NCBI GenBank assembly: GCA_963576725.1
Contig: OY755242.1
Span: forward strand, 64,112,324 to 64,176,323
Origin: Azorinus chamasolen
Lineage: Eukaryota; Mollusca; Bivalvia; Cardiida; Solecurtidae
DNA length: 64,000 nucleotides
Reading direction: 5' to 3'
A program made the translations under genes and the position numbers. The notes below the pieces were generated by a model. That model had not been told where the DNA came from. It was given only the letters and a program-made list of their open reading frames with translations, and did no database searches. Below are positions 36,598 to 47,168 of the stretch, in pieces. Position 1 is the first letter of the stretch; each line of letters begins with the position of its first letter.

Positions 36598-36756
36598 ACA
36601 TGACCTTTTAAGGTCAAACTCACTCTAACACAAGCAAGCCATGCAAAGTATTTAACAAGCAGAAATATAATAAAAAAAATATCTGTAATGTTAAAAGACA
36701 GGACAGAGTAACCATATAATGTACATTTTAATCGATTATAGAAAGCTAAAAGCTTT

Positions 36757-36856
36757 TTGCATAACGTTCACCTTGCATTAAGCTGCCACCTGTTTCCAAG
36801 ACCGGTATTTATGCTAAATTTAATGTCTGGTTTAGAGGAGTTTTACGGTACACTAC
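36757..36856. repeat. Partial CTCTAAACCGG-type TA MITE
   Basis: Right half only: CACCTTGCATTAAGCTGCCA, CCTGTTTCCAAGACCGGTAT and GGTTTAGAGGAGTTTTACGG match the element at 37361-37564. Confidence 0.65.
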
Positions 36857-37061
36857 AAGTTTTACAGCATGTTAAGGTCATATTCACTCGTCAAAGACAT
36901 TTACGTTTAATAAATTGTCGTCTGCTTTGACCCTTTCCCTATTAAATGAATATTCGTGTAAGAAATGGTGACATTATGAATAACAGCTGAATTTCCATTG
37001 TGATATAAGAACGCTTACCTTTTTGGCTTTGGAAGAAATAGATTTATATTATTCCATTAGT

Positions 37062-37122
37062 AAACAGAGCAGACGCTGATCAGATAGCTCCTACAGGAGC
37101 TGTCTGAACTGGGTCTACTCTG
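37062..37122. repeat. GATCAGA-type hairpin
   Basis: AGTAAACAGAGCAGACGCTG, ATCAGATAGCTCCTACAGGA, GCTGTCTGAACTGGG and CTACTCTG fold into one stem-loop. No TTAA MITE ends remain around it. Confidence 0.65.
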
Positions 37123-37360
37123 TAAAGGGGCCAACATTAGTCTCTAGGAAGTAAATGGCTTATTCTTTGAATGTTGGAAACGATTGCACTGGCATGACAG
37201 TTTACACCTAGATTAAAAGGATCAGAGATTACTTATGACCAATGTCTACATTGTCCTCAAACAAATTTTAATCCGTTTACCCTTAGCGGATTATTTTGTT
37301 AAACATTGATGAGTCAATCCACTTTGAATATGTAGCATCCAAACGGTTAAATACTCAATA

Positions 37361-37564
37361 CAGTAAATCCCTCTAAACCGGACGTTCAATTTAGTATAAA
37401 TATCGGTCCTGGAGACAGGTGGCAGCTTAATGAAGGGTGAAAGTCATGCAGAAAGCTCTTCTAGGAGCTTTCTGCATGACTTTAACCCTGCATTAAGCAG
37501 CCATCTGCCTAAAAGTATCCAAATTCTTCTCTTCTAGACATTCGGGTTTAGAGCGGCAGTACTG
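37361..37564. mobile_element. Tigger-like MITE, CTCTAAACCGG type
   Basis: 204 bp between TA (37359-37360) and TA (37565-37566). Ends are CAGTAAATCCCTCTAAACCG and, on the complement of the right end, CAGTACTGCCGCTCTAAACC. The centre is a long hairpin (GTGAAAGTCATGCAGAAAGC / GCTTTCTGCATGACTTTAAC). Confidence 0.85.
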
Positions 37565-37566
37565 TA

Positions 37567-37650
37567 CGAATGAATGAATGAAATACTTTATTTAAAGAGG
37601 GTTACCCGGTTAGTCAAAAGACTAATCTACCCCAGGGCCCTCTAACAGAA
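37567..37650 (-). repeat. SINE 3' tail with (ATTC)n, minus strand
   Basis: GAATGAATGAATGAAATACT, TTATTTAAAGAGGGTTACCC, GGTTAGTCAAAAGACTAATC. It starts directly at the right TA of the preceding MITE. Confidence 0.75.
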
Positions 37651-38640
37651 GCATTTCATACAACATATTTAACAAACAGAAATATAATAAGAATATCTGT
37701 AATTTCAAAGACTGGACAGAGTAGCCATGTAATGTACATTTTAATCGATTAAAACAAACCGAATGCGAATACTAGTTTGAAAAAGTGAAATATGGCATTA
37801 TAATTGTGTATACCAAGAAAAGAAACTTCCACAGAAATTGTCCAATCTGGGATTACTGAATTCTTAGCCTCATGTTATACTCTGTACATACATGTAGTCT
37901 GTACCCATGTAACACATGTAGGTTTCGAAAACTTGACTGTAATTAGCAGTATTAAATTATTGTTGATAGTTTGTTTTTTATGATTATGTTAATTATTGCA
38001 GATACAGACGCGTGCTTTGGAAGCTTTCGATAGTACTTTCGTTGTTCAATAATGGTTGTTTTGTGAAGAAACTAAAATGGATTTAAAACTAGAGTTACTT
38101 TGAGGAAAGGAAAATGATTATGAACAACAAAATAACAAGATATGTACAAATAATGTTAAGCGTGTATGGCATCTTGAGATAGTGACTCAGAACAGGCAAT
38201 ATTAATTCAGCACTCTGTATAAAAAAGACGGTGCTGAATAAATAAAACCTTTGACGAGAACATTTTAGTCTTTAGAAGATAACACCTCAATATTAGACTT
38301 TAAAAAAAATAACTTTAAAAAAATCACACTGATGTTTTATAAGATGCTAACGCTTTACAAGATAGAGTTATAAAACTTATATCTTGAAAAAATATATATA
38401 TTTACTTTGTATTACTAATTGTTAATAACTAATGAACATGCTAACCAGTCATTTACATGTATGTTGGGTTCAAAACATTTTATCAGCAATATTAAAATTG
38501 ACTAGTCCAAATGGTCCTTTTGAGAATCATCTTTAGATATTCCATTAAATGGCATTTATGCATTTCATATGTGCAACAGTTTAGCTAGATCCAGCTTTAT
38601 AATAACTATCTGGGTGCTAGTGGTAAATCAGAACTATGAT
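37651..38640. other. No gene or repeat recognised
   Basis: AT-rich intergenic DNA without exon-like segments. Confidence 0.4.
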
Positions 38641-38644
38641 AACA

Positions 38645-38705
38645 GATTGGATCCAGATAAGACGCCAAGTTACTCGACGTTTTATAAGGATCCAAATGCG
38701 TGTCC
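38645..38705. repeat. GGATCCAGATGAGACG hairpin, copy 2
   Basis: TTGGATCCAGATAAGACGCC / GACGTTTTATAAGGATCCAA around AAGTTACTC. Outer arms pair well, inner arms have mismatches. Confidence 0.6.
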
Positions 38706-38804
38706 TTGAAGAAGGTCTACAAATTGAAGCAGACAACAATTTTTAATTATACAGACGCAACATTACTTAGCGAACAATATATATATTTTGTATGAAATGC
38801 TTTT

Positions 38805-38902
38805 GTTTGAGGGCCTCAAGGTAGATAAGTCATTATGACTAATTGAGCTACCCTCGTTAAATAAAGTATTTCATTCATTAATTCATTCATTCATTCATTA
38901 AA
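38805..38902 (+). repeat. SINE 3' tail with (ATTC)n
   Basis: GAGGGCCTCAAGGTAGATAA, GACTAATTGAGCTACCCTCG, AATAAAGTATTTCATTCATT then repeated ATTC to 38900. It abuts a satellite-type fragment. Confidence 0.75.
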
Positions 38903-39480
38903 TTTTAAGTCTCTATCACAAACAGTTAGGTTAAAGTTGTGGACAGAGCGACACACAGACATACATACAGACAGACAGACCAAAAACAATATGCCCCACC
39001 GCTGTCGTAGGGGTATAATATGGTTTTATCAAATCGATTGTATTGTTTAGAAAGAGAAGCAATAAAAGGATAATTAGTGTATCATGTCCTCAAAAATTGT
39101 GTGTGAAGTCCCCATTTTCAGGATGCAAATTGTGAATAATAAAAACACAAACGACGACAGTACTGAGTAGTGAGAGGGGCGTACGTATATTGCTAAATTA
39201 CACAAAAGATCTTCTTAATTTGAATACACATGTCAAATATGAAGTCTCTATCACATGCAGTTAGGTTAAGGTTGTGGACAAAGCGACACACAGACAAACA
39301 TATATACAGACAGACAGACCAAAAACAATATGCCCTCCGCTGTCGTAGGGGTATAATATGGTTTTATCAAATCGATGGTATTGTTTAGAAAGAGAAGCAA
39401 TATTAGTGTATCATGTCCTCAAAAACGGTGTGTGAAGTCCTCATTTTCAGGGTGCAAAATGTCCTCAATTGGTCGGGTGT
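38903..39480 (+). repeat. Two dispersed partial satellite units
   Basis: 38906-39195 and 39197-39470 each contain AAGTCTCTATCACA, GACAGAGCGACACACAGAC (AAAGCGACACACAGAC in the second), CAGACAGACAGACC, AACAATATGCCC, GCTGTCGTAGGGG and AGAGAAGCAAT. They lack the CA-rich and ACCTGACAC parts of the array unit. They show the sequence exists outside the tandem array. Confidence 0.85.
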
Positions 39481-39710
39481 TCTCAGAGATGGGTGTGTCC
39501 CCAGTGCGAAGTGTACCTAGCAAATGTACCCATTTTCAGGTCAAACGTCAAGTTCTTACCCTTATGTTTTAGATAAAAAATAAATAGTTATATGAGTTGA
39601 AAAAAACCCATAGAGTTTGTATGTGAAATTTGAAGGTCACACGTGGTGTGCATAGTGGTGTCCTCAGTCGTGTGTGAAAATCAGGTGTCCTCACTGTACA
39701 CCGCTTGCAC

Positions 39711-39712
<2 letters not shown>

Positions 39713-39755
<43 letters not shown>

Positions 39756-39768
39756 GGGGGGGGGTTGT
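39713..39768 (+). repeat. (GT)n microsatellite with G8 run
   Basis: About 20 GT repeats followed by TTGGGGGGGGGTTG. Confidence 0.95.
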
Positions 39769-39899
39769 AGTCATGTATAAAGTTGTTTCAGTATTAAGCA
39801 CGCTGTGGTCGATACAGCCAATACACGTACGAGATTCCATACATTGGGACTTTGGCAAACAGTGTAGGCACATGGTTCCTGAAAGAGCACTCTGATCAA

Positions 39900-40380
39900 T
39901 GTCTGTTCTACTTGCTAAATCAATCAATGTCAAACATTGACGCCATGACAAATGGATGTGTTTACCTAATATAACCACGGAGCTGCAGATAAAGGTGCGT
40001 AACCAAATACTAAAATCGTCATTTCTCCACCAAATCCTATGTTGTGACCACTCCTTAGAATCGTCTCGAAGAGGGTTTGATGAAGAAATAAAGAGCTATT
40101 CTTGAAAAAATGCTTAAATTTACGCATCGTATTTGGACCTCTGAATCAGTCAAAGGGTTCGAAACACGTTATACTGTAATGGATGGAAATGTAAAGTACG
40201 TTTGTAGATTACTGTGAATATTCATAGAGTAATCTATCTATTTCAAGCATTACCCCGCTGTGAACACAATATCTGCTCATATTTGGATATGTTCAAATTA
40301 GACTTGTATCAGGTTTCTAGAAACTATAATACAAGTGCCATGAGATAAACGTTTGAAAAACTATTGACCAAGTATCTAAC
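39900..40380. other. No gene; hairpin-family fragment
   Basis: CACCAAATCCTATGTTGTGA and CCACTCCTTAGAATCGTCTC (40028-40075) match half of the hairpin at 43197-43300. Rest unassigned. Confidence 0.45.
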
Positions 40381-40384
40381 AGAT

Positions 40385-40445
40385 AGGACACCGGTGAGAC
40401 GACGCCGAGTTACTCGGTGTCTCATCTGCATCGAAGCTCTTTGAA
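40385..40445. repeat. GGATCC-type hairpin, copy 3
   Basis: GGTGAGACGACGCCGAG / CTCGGTGTCTCATCT around TTA. The inner stem CGCCGAGTTACTCGGTG still pairs although bases differ from copy 1. Confidence 0.6.
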
Positions 40446-40699
40446 AATGCCATTAAACAGGTAGGATATTAGGAAACGGCTCACGATGGATGGGCCTTAA
40501 AATTTAATTTGGGCGAATGTACCATAAGTCAAAGGGTATGACATATTTTACTGTCATAGATGTACTTGTTAGACACGTTTAAAGAGTCCCGTGAATATTA
40601 ATAGTATATCTATTTCAAACTTTACCTCGCTGTGAAAACAATGTCTGCTAGAATGTGGATCTGTTCAAATTAGTGTACTTTAGAAACTATTGATCAAGT

Positions 40700-41490
40700 G
40701 TCATAACACAATCCTTGAGAAACCTTGAACCGCGATCTCCATTTCTTTATCGAGTTTCTAGTTTGTTTATCCTTTCAAAATTTACTGCATCAGTGACACC
40801 ACGAAGGTACGATTTCAAGTTTGGACAAAGATATACGTCAGAATAGGCTAAAACAAAATACGAGGGATGAGGAAAGGCAACCCCGCATTCAGTCGCATTA
40901 GTCAAGGCAACTTGCGACGTGTGAGCAGGTGCATTAGCCTGCAAGAGCAGAACTCGACAATTCAAATTTACTCTCCTCTACCTCATAATCTACCAACGCA
41001 GCCGCCTAAGTTCTTTTTCATAATATGCACCGTTTATCGTGCGACCATTCTCAAGATAAACAACCATGATCATAACAGGGAGAGGGTTGCGGAAACTCCA
41101 AATTTCTTAGGAGACGTGAGCCAGTGTGTTTTCACTGCATGCTTTGCTTTTTAGATTCTGGACCAAGGATCCAAGCTTCATCCGAAGGGCCAATTTCACA
41201 ATGAGACAAGTGATACTTGAAATATCAAGCCTGCTTCTCTTCTAATCTTCAATATTATTGGGTCAATATTATTGGGACCCATCTCGCCGAGGCCTAAGAC
41301 ATTGTGCAAAAACTTGTGCATACTCGGTTAGCTATATCTGTAACACATGGAAATGAAATTGGACAATCTCAATAGTCCGCTTTGGGTAGCCCAAGCCATT
41401 CATCATCTCCAGCACCCCCTTGCCTCCGTCAACCATTTTTCTTGAAGTCTTACTTAATGAATGCCCTTGGAAGAGAAACCCTTCTTACAT
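40700..41490 (-). pseudogene. Mariner-type transposase pseudogene
   Basis: On the minus strand an open stretch (40747-40965) reads LLLQANAPAHTSQVAL, then FPHPSYFVLAYSDVYLCPN and LKSYLRG. This is the mariner region that normally carries the second and third catalytic Asp; here the Asp of the usual 'DNAPAH' motif is Ala. Further upstream, DEAWI and PESKKQSMQ followed by KHTGS (about 41100-41190) mark the first catalytic region, and FHFHVLQ and RPRRDG are N-terminal remnants. Several frameshifts and stops separate the blocks, so it is dead. Confidence 0.75.
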
Positions 41491-42290
41491 AGGTTATTTA
41501 TGACTGCGCATACTGCAACCTTCTGCAACCTTCTCCGTTTGGTCGGTTTGACATACTCCTCGCCTGTTTATAGCGATTTCTTCTACAACGAAAACCTTCG
41601 AAATGCTATATACTATCTATCAAAGAAAATAAAATTAAAAGAATTTAAATAATTGACTAATTGGTATTTTATCAATGTACTGAACCCAAGTACATTTGGC
41701 CGAGAACCTTTTGATTATACATCGTAGTCCCATATCTGTACAGCAGGCTAGGGTTTGAAGGTCACAGTAAATTATTGAATGCACGATTATAAATGTTATC
41801 ATATGTCAACTTAAACGGAAATTTATGCAAGACTGGTAAAGTATGTAACTTTATGGTTTTCCATGTACTGTTTAGTTTGCATCGACAAAAGTTTGTCCGC
41901 TGGTCTATGTATTTGTTTTATTTCTCAGTCATACCCCATCGATGGACAGAGTTTGAAACATAAATGCAGAAAATATCTATTTAGTGTCTCTTTTATGAAC
42001 AAAAACAATTGATACAGCGTAGAAAACAAAGAATGTGTTCTTATCTAATTGCCTAACTGCTGCCTTTACTTGGAAGTCTAGCTACAATATTTCCTATGGT
42101 AAGATATACATATATATTTATAACAGAAAACCAACATCGAATTATTGCTCCGTTTTATTATGATTTTGTTTTCACCATGGACAGGTGAATACATTTCGAG
42201 GACTATTAATTATTGGATTTAGTGACTAAACTGGGTTTATGTTTTACATTTTTACGCAAAAAGAACGGACAAGTTAATTACTCAAGCAGT
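41491..42290. other. No gene seen upstream of the PAN exon
   Basis: AT-rich DNA. A 63-residue ORF at 41461-41652 covers the mariner 5' remnants in the wrong sense and is not believed. Confidence 0.4.
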
Positions 42291-42319
42291 ATTGGGTCCA
42301 TGCTTATAAAACTTTTAGT

Positions 42320-42445
42320 TGAGTCTGGGTTCGTTCTCAAGTTTTTGATTGGTCAGATTTGAACCTTTGACTCAAATCTGACCAATCAAAAGCTTGAGAA
42401 CTCAAATCTAACCAATCAAAAGCTTGAGAACGAACTTAGACCCTG
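42320..42445. repeat. Inverted repeat, GATTGGTCAGATTTGA type
   Basis: GTTCTCAAGTTTTTGATTGG..TCAGATTTGA (42333-42362) pairs with TCAAATCTGACCAATCAAAA (42373-42392). A second right arm follows (42405-42436), so the right arm is duplicated. CCAATCA boxes are a by-product. Confidence 0.75.
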
Positions 42446-42726
42446 ATATAATTACTAATCATGGTTACCAATACGGAAGCATTCTAGGGTGATATATATG
42501 TCTTTAATTGCTTTTTTGGTATTAATCAACAGTCGAGGTTTTAACCCTTTCGCTGCCAAATTTTATCGTCCGCAAAGTTGATTGTCTGTTACAATTTTAA
42601 TAGTTTCATACGGTAAGACGTTAAATTCGATGTATACTAAACATTTGATTTCATTGTGAAATGCTACGTTTTTGTTCGTTTGGGAAATAATTGCAATACT
42701 ACTGCAGCAGCTGATTCAAGTCCAGC

Positions 42727-43030
42727 ATGACTTTGAAGGTGTCACATTGGTGTACGTATTTAATGGTGACAGCTGTAGTAACGACCGTTTTAACATATCA
42801 AACAATCAACAAGTACTACCAGACGATAGACCGGCGTCTGACCAGCACATACAAGACAACTACGACAGAGTCTGTGATTGGATGTTGCTTTAAGTGTGAG
42901 GCGGATGAGGACTGTCGTAGTGCAAGCTTCAAGGAGACAACAAAGGATTGTCAGTTCTCCGTTGTCCCTCTAGCGAGAGTTCCAGAGTTTGCTGAGACCA
43001 ATCGTGACTGGGTGACAATCAGTAAGAATG
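42727..43030 (+). CDS. Exon 1 of PAN/apple-domain extracellular protein gene
   Basis: Open from ATG at 42727 to a donor AATG|GTATGT (GT at 43031-43032); 101 codons plus one base. Residues 8-26 (WCTYLMVTAVVTTVLTY) form a signal peptide or type II membrane anchor. Residues about 45-100 hold a Cys-rich PAN/apple-like segment: SVIGCCFKCEADEDCRSASF, then a C in KDCQFSV, ending RDWVTISKN. The phase-1 donor fits exon 2, which begins AC and completes an Asp codon. The ORF reads on 31 codons past the donor to a stop, but that tail is low-complexity and I take it as intron. The start may instead be internal if there is an upstream exon. Together the exons suggest a secreted or surface protein; the ligand is unknown. 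Confidence 0.55.
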
Positions 43031-43196
43031 GTATGTTTGCCAATTATCCTACTGACAGCAATGTTAAACCATCTAAAACGACCACTTTAGATACATATGT
43101 CTTTAAAAGACATGCTTGTTTTTAAGAGAAGCCCGTGTAAGATGCTAAAATTAAAACATTTTCAAGAATTACTTCTTCACATTTCTTCAACAAACC

Positions 43197-43300
43197 CTAT
43201 ACTGTGACCACTCTTTAGAATCGCCTCGAAGGGAGGATTGATTCTAAAGAGTGATCACAGAATATCGTTTGGTGGAGAAATGACGATTTTAATACCTTGG
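43197..43300. repeat. Hairpin repeat (GTGACCACTCTTTAGAATCG)
   Basis: CTGTGACCACTCTTTAGAAT (43201-43220) pairs with ATTCTAAAGAGTGATCACAG (43241-43260). Fragments of the same family are at 8038-8085 and 40028-40085. Confidence 0.7.
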
Positions 43301-44407
43301 TACGAACGTTTACCTATAGTTTTGCGAATAGATGTCTTTAAAAGGCATGGCTGTCTTAAATATCCCTGCAATGAATGCATATTTTCAAAAAGGCATACAT
43401 GGTGTAGGTAATGTTCAATTCCTCTTTTGAAATTTCCAGTTTCAATATTAACAGACAAAATGCAATTGTAATACAGAATAAACCGTTTTCGTTGGTACTT
43501 ACGTGTTGTTGTACAACACAATATTATCGGTCTATTTCGAATAGTTACGCAACTGAAACACTACCCAAATGACGTCATCAATATTAATTAGATTAATTTT
43601 TACAATAGCATTTGGACACATGACCTTTTGACCATGGCATACACTATAGAATCATGATAATATAAGCAAACTGAGCAAACTCTGACCAGACGGCTCCTTT
43701 AAAGAGGAAGTCCCTACAATGCTCGCATATTTTCAATAATATCATAACACTTGGTATTTGTTATGCTCTATCATTATTATGAAGGTTCCCAATTTGAACT
43801 TATATCGAAAAATGCCCCTGTAATACAAATAAACCGATTTCATCAATACTGATAATTTTTGTTCTACAACACAATATTATCGGCCTTTTCCGTTAAGTTC
43901 TTCCGGGTTTTGCCGATGATCACCCGATCCCTCCATTGTTTACGTAATAGCTTTCTCGGAAGTGGTCGGAGAATTGCGAACAGGGCGAACAGTTACGAAA
44001 CTAAAACCCAACCCGAATAAAACTGAAACATCGGGGAGTAAAACCGGGATCGGCGATATCAAACACATGGATGTTTTGTCATTATAAACGGTAATTGGAT
44101 GGGGCTTTTTGCGATATACTACTTTTCAGCATATAAACAAATGAGTTTTGTATATTTTAAGTGTTTATGAAACGCGTCAAATGTAGGGACATCTCCTTTA
44201 AGAGCCGTCTTATCTGAGTCTACTGTTTGCACAGCGTAGAAAATTATATCAATGGAGTAAATGGTAAAACACGTTGCAAGTAGAGACTACAATTTCGAAA
44301 GCAAATTGTTAATACATGACGAAAATAATGCAGAATGCCCCTGTATGGGCTTTCTATATAGATTTTAACATTAAGCCTGCTATTGGCGGATGAGTGAATA
44401 CCTATAC

Positions 44408-44465
44408 AAACAGTAGGGATCCAGTTGAGATGCCGAGTAACTCGGCGTCTCATCAGGATCCAAAT
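44408..44465. repeat. GGATCCAGATGAGACG hairpin, copy 4
   Basis: GGATCCAGTTGAGATGCCGA / TCGGCGTCTCATCAGGATCC around GTAAC, almost perfectly paired. Confidence 0.75.
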
Positions 44466-44703
44466 TGATTGAAACACTGGTTGTGGTTTGGTAGACAAAT
44501 TGATTATAGCATGCATTTTGAAAGTTTTGAACAAATTCTGCAAAACCTATTTGCTCAGCAGGCTAACGATTGATCTGTATTTAGATACCATGGCTCATTA
44601 GATCCAACAGAAAGCCTATTTATGGTTGTCGCTTCAGAGTGGATTCACTGTATGTCTGATTCAAGTATTTGAGAAAAAATGTTCAGGTGTCAAACAAACT
44701 ATA

Positions 44704-46231
44704 CTGAACCGAAAAAGAAACCTGACGCTACATAACTTTATTTAACTTTTAGGCATTTATTTGGTTACCAGTGTATCGGGTTATCATCACACAACACGTG
44801 TGTACAATTTGTACTGTGTGCTATCTTTTAAACTCGGTCAAAACCACATTATCTTGTTTCGCACGTGAACCTTGTGCAGCACGAATCCGGTCAGATAGCA
44901 GGCCGACAAAAGTCTCACAAGTTAGCTACATCACAAACACAACACAAAATCAAGACCAAAATAATGCCTAGGCTTTCAGAAGCAGAGAGAAATAGAGCAA
45001 TTGGGATGCTGCAGGGTGGAGTATCTCCGATCAACGTCAGCCGGACATTAAATTGCAGTAGAAATACAATTTTTGAACTGGCAAGACGTTTCTGGCAGAC
45101 TGGTACTGTGCATGATCGTCCTAGGTCAGGTAGACCAAGAGCAACTAGCCAACGGGACGATCATGCTATTGTATTACGTCACTTACGTAACAGGTTTACA
45201 CCCGCAACTCAGACAGCACGTCACTTAAACGTCCACCCGCAGACTGTCCGCAACAGATTGCGTGAACAGAATCGCCCTATCACAGTCCGACGTCCATATA
45301 CTGGAAGTGTAATGACGTTACGCCATCGCCGTGAACGGATGCAATGGGCGCGTAGGCACCGTGACTGGCGTCGCCGGGACTGGAACTATGTCCTTTTTTC
45401 GGACGAGTCGATGTTCAATCTGAGCTTTGGCGACGGTCGGCAACGCGCTTACCGTCGTCGATGTGAAAGATTTGCCCAATGTTGTGTCAAGGAGCATGAT
45501 AGGTTTGGCGGCGGAGGCGTGATGGTATGGGGCGACATTATGGGCGGGCGGAAGACAATACTCGTTGTCATTCATGGAAACATGAATGCCAAACAATACA
45601 TCAATGCAGTTTTAGTTCCGGAAGCCATTCCATTCCTTCAAAGACATGCTCCTGCTACACTGCAACAGGACAGCGCCCGTCCACATGTAACGAGGATCAC
45701 AAGGGCTCGGTTGGCCGCTGCTAACGTCAACGCTAACGCCATGTCTCCCGACATGAATCCCATCGAACATGTATGTGATGAGTTAGGGAGACGTATTCGA
45801 CGCAATTACAACATTAACAACATCGGCCAATTGGCGAACGCCCTCACAGCAGAATGGAACAACATGCCTAATCATGTGATCCAGCGCTACGTCAACTCGA
45901 TGAGGAGGCGTATATTGGCACACATACGGGCAAGAGGTGGTCACAATCGATATTAACGGCAACATGGAAACGACAACTGCACAGAAACCTGACTTACGGG
46001 GCATCCAGTGACCATGTTAAACACATACACATTTTGAAATTTTCGTTTTACACCCCCACCATATAAACTGGCGTCTAAATAATACGTTACGTATGCAAGA
46101 AAGCTAAAAATTCACATACATGCTCAAAACACATCCAATTTAAGTTTATTACTTTAAAAAAAATTAACACGCCCACCAATTTCCACGAAAATGAGCCAAC
46201 TATGCACAGTCAGGTTTCTTTTTGGGCTCAG
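44704..46231 (+). mobile_element. Near-complete Tc1-like DNA transposon
   Basis: 1528 bp flanked by TA (44702-44703 and 46232-46233). Terminal inverted repeats match at 26 of the first 31 positions: left CTGAACCGAAAAAGAAACC, right (complement) CTGAGCCCAAAAAGAAACC. It carries one uninterrupted transposase ORF (44964-45956) in the sense direction. It lies in intron 1 of the PAN-domain gene, just upstream of the gypsy LTR. Intact ends and ORF indicate recent arrival. Confidence 0.92.
44964..45956 (+). CDS. Tc1-like transposase, DD31E spacing
   Basis: Cuts and pastes the surrounding element at TA sites. The frame is open from 44865, but ATG 44964 (MPRLSEAERNRAIGM) is the usual start of this family and gives 330 residues. 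From that start, two N-terminal helix-turn-helix domains bind the TIRs: about residues 1-55 with CSRNTIFELARRF and 60-115 with a GRPRATS linker. A DDE catalytic core follows: first Asp in LFSDES (45402), second in LQQDSARPH (45669), Glu in SPDMNPIEH (45765). Oddity: only 31 residues separate the second Asp and the Glu, because about three residues usually found just before the SPD motif (an LPW-like stretch) are missing; Tc1-type enzymes normally have 34. The usual Trp after PIEH is Cys. The frame is intact, but activity is doubtful. Confidence 0.9.
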   Translation: MPRLSEAERNRAIGMLQGGVSPINVSRTLNCSRNTIFELARRFWQTGTVHDRPRSGRPRATSQRDDHAIVLRHLRNRFTPATQTARHLNVHPQTVRNRLREQNRPITVRRPYTGSVMTLRHRRERMQWARRHRDWRRRDWNYVLFSDESMFNLSFGDGRQRAYRRRCERFAQCCVKEHDRFGGGGVMVWGDIMGGRKTILVVIHGNMNAKQYINAVLVPEAIPFLQRHAPATLQQDSARPHVTRITRARLAAANVNANAMSPDMNPIEHVCDELGRRIRRNYNINNIGQLANALTAEWNNMPNHVIQRYVNSMRRRILAHIRARGGHNRY

Positions 46232-46439
46232 TATTGTTATGATGTCACCTGCTGTATGCACGAAAACCGATTGTGTTAGCAAGTCAATTTCATACATTTG
46301 TACCTCGTATTTCTTTAATCCCGCATGACAATGTCTACGGCCTATATGATCCTTTCACATACAAGTTGTACAATCGATCTATACTTCTTATTCGTCATGA
46401 TTGTCTTTGAATTTGTAAATATTCATGAATTTGTATCTC

Positions 46440-46872
46440 TCAACAAACACAACTTTCAATCGACGGATTGAAGCGGAAGTGGAATTATTTGTTATCTCGT
46501 CTCTGATTGGCTAATGAATATTTTCACTTTGAGCCGCTGAGATGCTTAGCAACCGGAGATTTCAATCTATTCTTCGGTCCGCTCTTTCCAAATAAATCGG
46601 CCGAATTTCAAACGGTCCGTTAGAATGATATTGCTTTTTGAAAATGTTCACAAACTTTGAAAAGGTTCACAAACTTTGAAAACTGTTATTTAAAGATGAA
46701 TTATTGTGGAAAGGTATTGATTTTATAAATGTATAGATCTATATTTATTTAAATATAAATATAGAGCTATATTAAAATGTTATTAATATTTAATGTGGAA
46801 ATATGATAATGGAAGAAAATAAAAATTAAATAAATATTTGTCTTTTTGTCCACACTCTGGCCCGTCCTGACA
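46440..46872 (+). mobile_element. 5' LTR (3' portion) of Ty3/gypsy element
   Basis: The LTR end is placed at CCTGACA (46865-46871/46872), two bases before the primer binding site. An AATAAATATTTG signal about 45 bp before it could serve as the polyadenylation signal. The left boundary cannot be fixed because no 3' LTR is present in the window for comparison; it could lie anywhere right of the Tc1 element (46234). Confidence 0.4.
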
Positions 46873-46874
46873 AA

Positions 46875-46965
46875 TGGTGTCAGAAGCACAGGTGCTAGGC
46901 GTGTGGCCATTTCACAAATACTGCTTATAAATACCTTCAAATACGTTTAGACATCATAACTTGAC

Positions 46966-47008
<43 letters not shown>

Positions 47009-47168
47009 TATAGTATATAACTATATATAGTTATATACTATAGGATTTTTTTTTTTTTTTTTTATTTTTTTTTTTTATAATGTCAAGTTATGATGTCTAA
47101 ACGTATTTGAAGGTATTTATAAGCAGTATTTGTGAAATGGCCACACGCCTAGCACCTGTGGTCAGAAG
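46875..47168 (+). other. tRNA-Leu primer binding site of the gypsy element, split
   Basis: TGGTGTCAGAAG (46875-46886) continues, after the inserted MITE and its duplicated GTCAGAAG, as TGG (47169-47171). The restored 15 bases are complementary to the 3' end of an animal tRNA-Leu(CAG) including CCA. Reverse transcription would normally start here. As it stands, the site is broken after 12 bases by a 274-bp insert. Confidence 0.8.
46887..47160. mobile_element. Short palindromic hAT-like MITE, same family as 12348-14197
   Basis: 274 bp flanked by the 8-bp duplication GTCAGAAG (46879-46886 and 47161-47168). Ends CACAGGTGCTAGGCGTGTGG are identical to the foldback element. The arms are ~95 bp, followed by long A and T runs and a self-complementary centre built on TCCTATAGTATATAACTATA. 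Almost the whole element is one palindrome. Confidence 0.9.

Larger units (their letters stand above)
43031..44700. other. Intron 1, left part: no further exon recognised
   Basis: Contains the hairpin at 43197-43300 and the GGATCC-type hairpin at 44408-44465, plus unassigned AT-rich DNA. Repeats of GTAATACAAATAAACCG-type sequence (43465, 43830) suggest another decayed repeat. Confidence 0.45.

Noticed and set aside
39674..39978. ORFs rich in Cys-Val or Thr-His across the GT repeat
   Set aside because: Translations of a dinucleotide microsatellite.
43031..43125. C-terminal 31 codons of the 42727 ORF as real protein
   Set aside because: A GTATGT donor in the right phase precedes them and the peptide has no domain character.
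44865..44963. Upstream 33 codons of the Tc1 transposase ORF
   Set aside because: The family normally starts at the second ATG (44964); the extra residues show no family similarity.
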